A DNA stretch of 64,000 nt from contig NC_048546.1 of NCBI RefSeq assembly GCF_902806685.2, positions 1,674,001 through 1,738,000 of the forward strand. Direction: 5' to 3'. Position numbers and translations under genes: made by a program. Origin of the DNA: Maniola hyperantus (taxonomy: Eukaryota; Arthropoda; Insecta; Lepidoptera; Nymphalidae). The notes beneath the pieces were generated by a model. That model was not told the origin of the DNA. It saw only the letters and a program-made list of their open reading frames with translations, and did not search any database. This document shows positions 36,901 through 48,900 of this stretch, one piece after another (position 1 is the first letter of the stretch; each line of letters starts with the position of its first letter).

Positions 36901-39900
36901 ATGGTGATAAACCCCCCACTAGGTGGACGGACGACACCAGGCGAGTCGCAGGGAGCCGCTGGATTCAGGCGGCACAAGATCGTGACATGTGGAAGTCCCT
37001 ACAATAGACCTATGTCTAGCAGTGGACGTCTATCGGATGATAATGACGGTGACATACCCGTGACGACCCGTACTTCGCGCAAGCGAAGCTATCTTTTTAC
37101 ACGACTGCCCATAGGAGTGTAATATTTCAGATTTCAGGTATGGATGTATTTTTCTGAATAAAATTCAATATGAATGACGGCTGCAATTTCTGTGAAATTT
37201 TTATTTTAGTTCGTTTTTTTGCAGATTTTTAAAAATGTCAGGGGATTTTAAAGAAAAGTTAAATCCGCCGTCGAAATTCAGCTACACGATGCGGGAGAAT
37301 GACACAGCTACAATGTCACGATCGCCCCTGATTGGTTGACGCTCGCTCACTATTGGCTACAATGACACAAATTCAACCAATCACAACAATTGAGATTGTA
37401 ATAATGATTGATGCAGGTTTTACGAAATCGCTTTACAGGAAAACAGCTAGTTGATTATAATTTGCTACGTGTAATCGCAGCTTTACAACAAGAAGACGCA
37501 TTTATTGCGAGTTTTTGTGAATGAAGTGAAGCCGGTCGAACCGCGTTGAAAGCAAAAGTTACTCGCCTTATTCGCGACCCGTAGGCCTCGTGTTGCGTAA
37601 TGAGAACCGGTAGTCATTACCGTAGGACCTTGGTACAGATAACGATCGAGTCCTTTGCGTAGGTATGCATTGATTTACCAGACTTTTTGGCAATTGAGAC
37701 CCTGAGAAGACGAGGTACTATTGTCCGCGGAGGACAAAAATGAGTCATTAAGAACTGCATCGCATAACGCACACGCGATGGATGGATGGATGGATCATCA
37801 TGATCAACCCATCACCGGCTTACTACAGAGCACGGGACTCCTCTCAGAATACAATAGAATAGAATATAATGTTTTTTTATTCATGTAAACTTTTTAAAAG
37901 TGTTTATGAATAGTCAGATAGTTTTGATTTACCAGTGGTTCGGAATGCCGTTCCTACCGAGAAGAACCAGCAAGAAACTCGGCGGTTGCTCTTTTTAATT
38001 TTTCAATTTACAATGTTATTATACCGTACTATACAAGCCATTGCAGCCCCGTGCATTGCTGGAGCGAGTCAAATCCAAGCTTTTTTATCGTTTACATAGT
38101 CTGCGACTGTATAATATGCTTTTTTAGGAGCATACTTTTAACACATTTTTTAAATTTGTGTAAAGGCAAGTCTAAAATGCTTGTGGAATTTTATTATAAA
38201 ATATTACACTCATTCCCACAAATGACTTTCCCACCTTCCAGAGGCGGAGCGCAGGAGTAGCTAGCTTTTTTTTTTCTAGTTTGCCTATCATGGAGATCAC
38301 TGATTTTTTTGTAACTGTGAATGTTTTGTCGTACAAAAATTATATTATTGTAAATATATTGGGAAGCTACTGTAAGAATACCTATTTCCTTAAATATCTC
38401 TCGTAGGGAATCGCGCGGTTTTAAATTATAAATTGCACAGAGTGAGAAGGGTTTTGGCGATAGTCTACTACGCTGGCCATGTGCGGATTGGTAGACTTCA
38501 CACACCTTTGAGAACATTATGGAGAACTCTCAGGCATAGGTTTCCTCACGATATTTTCCTTCACGTTAAAGCAAGTGATATTTAACTATAGTTCCGTATT
38601 GCAGTCGTATTTTTTCGACATTTTGCACGATAAATCAAAAACTATTATGCCTAAAAATAAATTAAATTCTGTTTTACAATGCACAAGTGAAGTCTGTTCA
38701 TATGATAGCTCACTTCATAAATTTATTTTACTTCGAAAATTGAAAACACTAATTATTAGTTCATGACCACTGTTCCAAACCTCCAGGTTGTGTTTTCTAG
38801 AGATACTTTGTGTTCTTTACGTAAATTATCAATCCCCACGCGTTCGAATTCGGTGCATTTTGTTACCTACGCAATATGGCCGACGCCGCAGCGTTTGATA
38901 TTTACGAAAGAGAAATAATTATTTCGGAGCTACGAAGGACACTAGATCTAGTTTCCGATGAAGAACAGTTTCGTGCGCGATTACCAGACTTAACCGCTCA
39001 ACATCGGAAATTTATAAAAATTCAAACTAAAATCGAGAGAACTTTAATGAAGGCAAAGTGTTTTGATAAAGAGGAACAACTAGACATTCGGAATGAATTT
39101 AATGACTGTTACTTTGAAATTTTAAAACACTCAAATAAATTGAAAAAAACGGATGAAGAGCGTAGACGATCTAGCATCTATTTACAACGCCCATCATTTT
39201 CTAGCGCCCATTTTGACAAACTACCAAAACTTCCCCTGCCGTCATTTTCGGGTGAATCAACCGATTGGCAGTCTTACTACGATCTTTATTGTTCCTTAAT
39301 ACACGACAACCTTGCCTACACGGAGGTAGAAAAATTCCGTTACCTATTACTTACTTTAAAGGGTGAACCGTATAACTTAATAAAATCTATTCCTATAACG
39401 GAAGATAATTATACAATTGCCGTTGATACTTTGGTGTCTCGTTACGACAATAAACGAGTTATCGCATCAAAACACATAAATAAAATTCTGGATTTGAAAC
39501 CATGTTCAGAAAAAATATCTTGCCTTCGGGAATTGTTAAATATCTATCAAGAAAATATAAAGGCATTAGAGACGATGCAATTTCCCGTAAAACATTGGAG
39601 TTTTATATTGCTTAATTTATTATTACGAAAAATTCCGCATTCCGTGCGAAAACGTTTTGAACTTTCGTTGGCTAGTCCATCTGAAATTCCAAACATTTAT
39701 ATTCTCATTCAATTTCTTGAACGCGAACTCGCTGCGTGTGAAATTACGGGTCAATCAAAATTTATCGATAACCTAGTAGGTAGCTCACAAACGCGCGGTA
39801 AAATGCCGCCGCCGCCGTCGCCTCCGCTGGCCGTCCCACCGCGCCTGTGACTCACACGAGTCGCATCGCGCGCGGTTCGTATCCCGCTAACGTTAATGAG

Positions 39901-42900
39901 TCCGCTAGCCAATCGCAACCTTATGCCCATAATAATAAGGTCTGTATTTGTTGCGGTGACTTTCATCACCTATCTAAATGTAAAAGGTTTTTAGATCTTT
40001 CTCCACAAGATCGATATGCATTTGTACAAGGAAAAAACGTCTGTGAAAATTGCCTATCCCTGGAACACGAAAGGAAAAACTGTAGGAGTAGCTTTGTTTG
40101 TAAGTACTGTTTTAATCGTCACAACAGTGCGATTTGTTTATCTCAAAAAAAACCCACTGTTTTGACAGCTGTCGGTGTTACACGCGACGATAATAGTGCT
40201 TCTAAGGAGGAATGCAATACCGGCTCCTCGCTCCCGGTTGCCGCTAATTGTGATTCTAAATATTATGACAATAATATCGGCGATATTAATGCTTGCTCCA
40301 CGGCTTCTAAGGGTCGCTCTCATATCGTATTGCTATCAACTGCACTCGTTAACGTGTGTGTTGACGGCATCGACCGCGGGACCGTTCGCTGTATGCTCGA
40401 CACGGGTAGTCAGGGGACGTTTATCACTGAAGCTGGCGCGCAGCGGTTGGGTCTATCGCGACGAACAATAAACGTACCGGTATTCGGTATTGGAGATGAC
40501 CAACCTGTTTATCCACGGGGGATAGTCTCGTTCAATATCACCCCTAGAAATCAAAACAAACCAGTCATACCAATTGATGCAATGATATTTCCTAAACTTA
40601 TTTCACAAATGCCTAGTGCGCCTTTACCTCGTACTGAGTGGGCACATATCAAAAACCTAAGCTTGGCAGACCCTAACTTTCATATCCCACAACCAGTGGA
40701 GGTAATCTTGGGTGCAGATGTACTATCGGAAATTTTACTAAACAACACTATCTCTGGTCCACCTGGCACGCCGATAGCTATAAATAGTGTATTCGGTTAC
40801 TTGTTGTCAGGTAAGCTTTCCTTCGATTCGTTCCCCCCGCGTGCGTTTGTTAACTCATGCTCAAATGACACTCATGCATACTGGAGCTCCTTTGCTAATG
40901 ACAATTATTTGCAACAGTTTCGGGAGCTTAAATCCTTCCCTGAGCAGCGCAGCGGTCCATGACACGGGAAGAAACTATTTGGGAAGATGTAGAATGCAAT
41001 CCACAATTAAAGCTTTCGTATCACTGCGTAACTAAAGACTTCAGCACCACGCGAACCAGAGTCGTGCTGCGATTCAGTCCCGAACAGCCTAAAATATGTG
41101 AATCTCACCTATGTACCGTCACGCCGCATCTTGCTTTGCGTACGATAAAGCATCTCGCAAGTGACGAAGCAGACCTTTTTTATATTGGTTCAAAGTTTTT
41201 AAATAATTACGTGTTTACTAACAATGTTGTGTCAAGTGAGAGCACCACCGAAAGGGCTCTTAAGTTACAATCCAAATCAATTCAACTTTGTAAGTTAGCC
41301 AGTTTTGAATTACGCCAATGGCATAGCAACACACCAGCCGTAATGGCCGCTGTCCAGCCTGCCGACACTCATGGCGAGCGGCCTGAAATCGTGTCTATCC
41401 CACGATATGTTTTTACTGGCACGAATAATGTTATTCATTTAAATGACTTTTCCGATGCCACTGAAAGAACATACCTGGCGTGTGTTTATTGGCGTCACAA
41501 TAATGAACTCGTTAAAGTTTCAATCTTTCTGTTACTCGGCAAAACGCGAGTGGCTTCCTTAAAGCTACGACTGACAATCACACAGTCTGATAATTATGAT
41601 TTCTTTTCGAGATTTTCCTCTTTTGAAAAGTTGGCACTTGTGTTCCGATTTTACCTTAAATATAAGAAAAATAAAAGTTCGTGTTCCAATCATGTATCTA
41701 TCCAGGAGTTTAACTTTGCTATAAACCGACTAATTAAAATTGTTCAAATGACCACTTCCGGTGATGAAATTATCAATATTTCCGAGGGACATTGTCCTTC
41801 CAATATATTAAAACATTTAAATCTTTTCTTAGACGACAATGAATGCTTACGTGTTGGCGAACGATTACATAAAACTTTACTCACTTACAACTCGAAACAT
41901 CAGTTAATTCTACCAAAGAAACACGCATTTATCAATTCATTAATTGATGACATGCTAGTGCATGCCAGTTTTAAAACGATGCAGTATTTCTTATATCAAA
42001 ATTGGACACTATTCGGCAGAGACGCGATTCACAAACGAATACATAAACGCGTCAAATATTTGTGTGCGAGCCCTGTGCGAACTCAGTCTTCCATGGGGAT
42101 ATTGCCCGCCTCACGTATGAGATCCAAACGTCCGTTTCTTAAAACTTTCGTTGATTACTGTATCTGGGAACCTCTTACAGCCGTTCCTGATGTTTCACTG
42201 ATAGATGCCCCACCTAACAGACTTACGCGATGGCGTTGGATACAGCAAGCTGTCCAACATTTCTGGAACCGTTGGAGCCGCGAATACTTGCATGATATTC
42301 AACAGCGTATCAAGTGGTTTCGTAATAACGGCCCTCCTATTTGTGAAGGTATTTTTGTCGTCGTATGTGACGATAACTTGCCTCCTTTGCAATGGTGCCT
42401 GGCTAGAGTTCACGCCCTTCATCCTGGATCGGACGGTGTAACGCGAGTTGTGACGTTGAAATATGGCAAGCCCCTTTTCAAACGTCCTGTCGTTAAAATT
42501 TGCCCTCTACCTGAGCAATAATTCAATTTTCCCAAAATTATTCTAAAGTTAAATTTTAAAACATAATATATTTAGCTTTAACCATTATTTTTTTAATTAT
42601 TAAGTTCTTTAGTTTTGTTAAGTTTAGTCATAAAGTTAGTTAAAAGATCTACGTTCTTTTAAGGCGAGCGGCATGTTCCGTACTGGAACAGAATATATTT
42701 TAAGGTCAACATAATTTGGAGGATTTTTTCTAGCAAATTTATCTCATATTTATTTTCGTAATTGTTCATTGGGTTGGTTTGTCGAGCGCCCCCTAGCGCC
42801 GATGCAACGCATGCCAATGCGTCCTTCTGATTGGCGATTCGGCGCCATCATATCTCTCAGATCGACTGCAATAATCGATAAGCACGCGTTCCAGTGCAAA

Positions 42901-45900
42901 ACAAATTAATTTCTGGAATCTGGACTCAATCGATGTGTTGTGATTGTGATTTAACTGAAACCAGTGACCACTTTCTTTTCAAGACAATATATATGTGAAA
43001 AATAGGGTGCTATCGACACAGAAGACCTGGGCCCAGGGTGTTATGCTGCAGCTGGCGCAAAGGGTAAGTGCTCGGTATATCATTCCCTATTGAACAACCA
43101 CAATTTTTTTTTGTGTGATGTAACCACAAATTCACGGTTTTCAGATTTTTTCCCTCATGTCTGCTATAAGACTACCTACCTGCCAAATTTCATGATTCTA
43201 GGTCAACAGGAAATACCCTGTAGTTTTCTTGACAAACAGACAGCTAACAAAGTGATCCTATAAGGATTCCGTGTTTCCTTTTGAGGTACGGAACCCTAAA
43301 AAGTATTAGGGTCCAGTGGAATAATAAGTAATCTGCCTTTATAAGTAAGAAGCTAAAGAGGCGAGCATCGTCAAGTCCGTCACAGTACCTACGAGGCTAC
43401 AAGAGGTCTCTCATCACAAGAGGCCTTTGTAGCCGCTCGCAAGGTCTTAATGAAGATTGAACTTACATTACCGACTCAAGACCTGCGCTTTGGTCATTTG
43501 TGCCGTTTCTATTAGTTATCTTGGGAAGTTCTCACTTTAAAATAAGGGTCCGTAATTTTTGTCATGATATCCTTCTGGCTATCTGTCTGTCAGTTGGTAC
43601 TGGCAATATTTTATAGATATGTTTGAAAATTACGCAATACTAACCCAAACAAATCTTATAAGCATACATTCAAAATCCTTCAATGTTTTATTGTTTTATA
43701 TTTTGTGTCTTTTAGTGTTTGTATTTAAAGTTTTTCATTGATAGTTAGTGTAAGTGGCACTGCCGTTCCAATGAAATGTAAAATAAATAAATAAATAAGC
43801 ATCGTATTGAAACTCTAATACACTCGAATTTTAGTGGTAAAGTTTCGGAGAAAACTTGAAAAATCTCTGTTTTTGAGAAACACACTGTCAACCAAAGTGA
43901 GTGTTATATAGTTTCTCCATAACTGTCTGTCTGTTTTTCTTCTGCTTTATTAACTAGCTTTTACGATTTACGCTATGTACGTTTCTCTACGTGATCAAAT
44001 CAGGAACGAGGAGATCCGTAGAAGAACCAGTACCGGACATATAACTCAACGGATTGGGAGGCTGATGTGACAATGGGATGGGAACATAGTTCGAAAAATC
44101 AATATATTATGTTGTAGTACAAGGAATGGCCATTTCCTACCGGAGAGCAGCGGCAAGTGCAGCTTTGGCAAATTCCCCCAGACTATTCGGTGCACCAGAC
44201 TATACTACGCGACAGGTCGACATGGCAATGGGGGTGGAGGACGCCCCGTATACCCGCACAGGCCTCACACTAACCCGGTGCAGGAGAACGTAGGATTCAG
44301 GCGGCGCAAGACCATGACGCGTGGAAGTCCGTACAATAGACCTATGTCCAACCGTGGAATAACGCAAGTAAATCTTGCTAAAAACTAGTCATATAAAAGC
44401 ATAATATAATTGCGAGTGTATTCAGTATTAGATAGTATTTTACCGTTTAGAAAGAAAGAAAGAAAGAAAGAAAGAAAAGACGTTTATTTATACAATTGTG
44501 CCACACATCACAACTTAAAGCTAAGAGCTGGTTGTTCCGGCGCTTCTTCCACCTGAGAACAACCAAAAGAAGCGCCGGAACAAACTGTCATATTGTGTGG
44601 CACAACCCGAAAAAAGGGTCCCAGCTCAGCATTATGCTGTATGCCTTGTTGCACAAGAACTCCAACACCCCTAATTTGGATACCTAAGTAAGATTCAACC
44701 ACACCTTTTCCTATTACGGATTTCCTAATGAAGTCTATAATGACGCTTTTGATCTCCGTGATTGGATCGGGCGGAACGAGTCAAGTCTAGATGGAATTAA
44801 ATTGATTTTTCAAAGTCGGATAGCGTCTTTGCTTCATATTCAGATCAATTTAAATTAGAGATCGTTATAGCTGACTCAGCTAAGCGAGAGTGGACTAGGG
44901 TGAGGGAACTCTTGGTTCAGCATCACTGAACCGGTTGAAATGTCAAATCGGCTATGTGGTGAAATGAAATCAAAGAAATATATAGAGAAGTTAAATCAAA
45001 GAAGTACATGAAAACTTTGGCATCAACTTCATTCGGCGGTGTTCCCATTAGATTACAACATGGGGTTATTCAAGGGGTGGACCAACAAGTTCCTGAAAGG
45101 CCGGCAACGCATTGGTGGTTCGTCTGGCTAAAAGATAGACTATTCACACTTACCTTGCCAGTGACGTCGAAGCCTCGACGTTTTGTTCTGTTGTGAACCG
45201 TGGCTTAGCTGAAAAGCATTCCTGTCGGGCTATTTTGTTTCTAGACATGGAAGTGTATGTAAAATTAAATGAAGAGTTAATAAAACTACGATACTTGGAT
45301 CCATTTGTATAGCGCTATCTCTTTTATTACATGGTTTAATGCCATTGGGGGAAATGGTACGTAAGTACGTATCCAACATTGATCTGGAAATTTCTGCAAA
45401 AGCTTAATTAGTAGGAGCACGTAAAACAATCAAAGTCATGTCAGACTGAATCCTCGTAAATACGAGTTCGCTTACAAATGAGTAATTACTAATTACTTAC
45501 GTAAAGCTTAATGCCGTAGACAAGGATCTTTATAAGGGCAAACGGTGTTAAAGCTAATGTCTTTTGGGTCACCAAGGACAAGGTTTGTATTTTAATTTCA
45601 TAAAAAAACTGGTCAAGTGCGAGTCGGACTCGCACACAAATGGTTCTGTACAAGATACACTTGAAAGAAGAAAGAAAGAAAGAAAATGCATTTATTTGTT
45701 GTTGGTGTCACAGATAAAAACAAAGTACAAATGTAACATTTTCATCTGTGACACCACCCCAAATGGGTGGTACTTGGTACTTCGATTTCTTTAATTCGCA
45801 TGGCGGCCATTTTGAATTTTTTTATATTTGTTAGAGCAGTAATAGAATTCAACTCTTTTATGGTTCATGAAATACAGCCCGCTAACAGTTGACGTTCGTT

Positions 45901-48900
45901 GCTCGTTGCCATCCTACGAGTACGGAACCCTAAAAATGGAATAAAATATTTAAGTAAACCGTAAGTTAGACAGAATTTACACCCTCATTTATTAGTACCC
46001 TAAGAAATCACTACCATTAAGTGATTTATGGAAAGGGTGGGGACCTTCAGCAGTGAGGAGTACGGCACAGAGAGAGGGTGGGAGAGGGAGAGAGAAGGAC
46101 AGAGAGAGAAAGAGAGTTTGGAAATAACCTTAGATGAAAAGCATGCAAGCAACTCTTCCAGGCAAACTCGCCTTTGCTGCTTAGGAAGATTCGACTGATG
46201 TGGAAACTCCATAAATTGTCTATTTTGACTATTATCTAAATAAAAATATTTCCGCTTGAATGTGAAATCGTCTGTATCCTCAAAAGTAAAATTGTCTCTA
46301 CCAAAAATTTGGGCAACCTACGATTATACCTACCTACGTGTCACTTTAGTCATAGTGGGACGTTACGACATTATTTAACGGGCTGATCAATGTAGCAACG
46401 TAGGCGTTTACTAAGTAACGTGTGACTGTGACATGACCTACCTTTTAACCTTCCAGGATATTAAGTAGTTTCAGTAATAAGTCTATTTTAATAATTCCTT
46501 TGTATTGGTAAGTTTTTACGTCAAATACTTTATTTAAATAATTGGAGAGAAAAGTGAGTATATTTTTCTGTAAGGCTATTACTATTACGATTATGTTACA
46601 ATCGTCAGCGTTTATTTCAAATGTACTTAATTTTATTTTAAATGTTAGGTTTACCAATAGCTTAAATTTTAATTTTTCAAAATACTGTATGAAATGATAA
46701 GCTAATTATAGGTAAACTAGCTTATGCTCGCGACTTCGTCCGCGTGGACTACATAAATTTCAAACCCCTATTTCACCCCTTAGGGGTTGCATTTTCCAAA
46801 ATCCTTTCTTAGCGGATGCCTACGCCATAATAGCTTTCAGTATGCCAAATTTCAGCCCGATCCATCCAGTAGTTTGAGCTGTCCGTTGATAGATCAGTCA
46901 GTCAGTCAGTCAGTCACCTTTTCCTTTTATATATATATATAGAAGCAGGCAAACAGAGAGTGACATTTGAACTAGCTTATGTCCGCGACTTCGTCTGCGT
47001 GGACTACATTAGTTTCAAACCCCTATTTTACCGCCTGAGGAGTTGCATTTCAAAAAACTTCTTAGCGGACGTCTACGCCATAATAGCTATCTGCATGCCT
47101 TTCAGCCCGATCCATCCAGTAGTTTATTCTGTGCGTTGATAGATCAGTCAGTCAGTCACCTTTTCCTTTTATAGGATACATATTTAGATGTTTAATCTGG
47201 TTTGTTTATTCGATAAAATGCAGGTACAATTATGTTGAAATATTGTCTGATTGGTTACAATGATGGTTTGTACGCAAATGCTAAGGTAAGGTGATATCTC
47301 AATCAAAGATTTCTTCTCTTCAATTTATGTAAAATTATTAACTTTTCTTTTCACTATTTTTTTCACTAATTTTAATAGTCCATCTATAATATAAAAATAA
47401 ATCACTAAATGTGTTGGTCATCGCAAATCTCGAGAACAGCTGAACCGATTTCGCTAATTCTTTTTTTATAATATTCTTTGAAGTACGAGGATGGTTCTTA
47501 CAAAATTTGAATCGACTGTTAGGCGGAACGAAGTTCACCAGGGCAGCTAGTTTCAAATAAATATTGAAGAAAAGTGACGGGCTCTTGACTTCATAAAATA
47601 TAAATAGTTATGTGAGGAATGTAGACTCGTTTAGTGCAAATGAGTAGAAATCGAACCATATAGTTTAATTTATCCGGTTTTGCGGTAACGGTATATTTAT
47701 TAGAATTCTTTCTTTTATTAGGTATCTAATCAAATAGGTACGGCCTTGTATTTTTTTCATTCGTCAGAGTGAATCGTTTTGCCAAAAGATTTTTTGAATT
47801 TTATTACAAATCTTTTGGCATACTTTTGAGAGGAAATTAGAATTCCTATAGTCCACCCTTTATGCCATCTCTCCATTCGCCTCGCTAAAATTGTGCATTT
47901 TCGTCGACAGTAAAGCAGCGTGGCTCGTTGTGTGCATAATCACCTCAAATAAATTGACAGAGCTAAATCTAGTGCTATCCTTCTCGGCAAGGAGTATTAT
48001 GAAAGAAACAGCAATACATTTAGACCTGCCATTTTAGTTGAGTTCAGAGATTGTGTACAACAGAGTAAGCCACAGAATCAGTACCCTTATTATAATTAAT
48101 GCGAAAGTGTATTTGTTTGTTGGTTTATGCAGCAACAGCTATTGCGACATTGCGACCCAAATTGGAGTTTTCCTTAATTATTGTAAACGTCCAAAATTCA
48201 TTCTGATTCTTTTGTTACATCGCGTAGCATTAGATCCAAAATTTAGTATTGTAAATTAGTTTTAATTTTATTTTAATAAAGTAATTATAAAGTAACTAGC
48301 TTATGCTCGCGACTTCGTCCGCGTGGACTACACAAATTTCAAACCCCTATTTCACCTCCTTAGGGGTTGAATTATCAAAAATCCTTTCTTAGCGGATGTC
48401 TACGTCATAATAGCTATCTGCATGCCAAATTTCAGCCGGATCCGTCCAGTAGTTTGAGCTGTGCGTTGATAGATCAGTCAGTCATTCAGTCAGTCAGTCA
48501 GTCAGTCAGTCAGTCACCTTTTCCTTTTATATATTTTTTGGGCCCTCCGGCTGTGTCTTCCTTCACTGGTTTATTGGTTTGTCCGTCAATCACGTCCCAA
48601 CGGTGCAACGGATTGACGTGATTTTTTGCATGGGTTTGTTGCATAGATAAAGACCTGGAGGGTGGACTGTGACATAGGCTACTATTTATCCCTGAAAATC
48701 AAAGAGTTCCCACGGGATTTTTGAAAAACCTAATTCCACGCGAACGAAGTCGCGGGCATCAGCTAGTCAACCGTATAGAACGGATTACATTGTTACTCGT
48801 CCAAAGTTTGTGGCCAGAGCACCCTTGGGTGCTGGAACTTGCGCACAGGTTTGCGCGTTTTCTGCCAAGAAGTCCCCTTTTACACTGCCTCTTCTCTTTC

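Larger units (their letters stand above)
38771..43096 (+). mobile_element. BEL/Pao-type retroelement derivative with excised pol cores
   Basis: 4326 bp, beginning TGTTCC and ending GAACA. It is flanked by a 5-bp duplication accac (38766-38770 and 43097-43101), the usual duplication size for BEL/Pao. Contents in order: short leader, gag with DUF1759-like domain, three zinc knuckles, aspartic protease, remnants of reverse transcriptase, RNase H, integrase zinc-binding region and the C-terminal DUF5641-like domain, then a 3' LTR. A full 5' LTR is not seen: only 105 bp precede the gag ATG. It is non-autonomous and sits in Popdc intron 2 in the same orientation as the gene. Confidence 0.88.
38585..43310 (-). 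repeat. Repeat family C copy split by the BEL/Pao element
   Basis: 38585-38770 holds the 'gtcgtattttttcgacattt' end up to 'ttagttcatgaccac'. 43097-43310 continues 'accacaatttttttttgtgt' to 'gaggtacggaaccctaaaa'. Removing the element and one accac rejoins it. Confidence 0.85.

Noticed and set aside
39802..39850. Programmed -1 frameshift between gag and protease
   Set aside because: Both frames overlap here, but no X XXY YYZ heptamer is present; an indel in a GCC-rich run is simpler. The same holds at 40944-40962.
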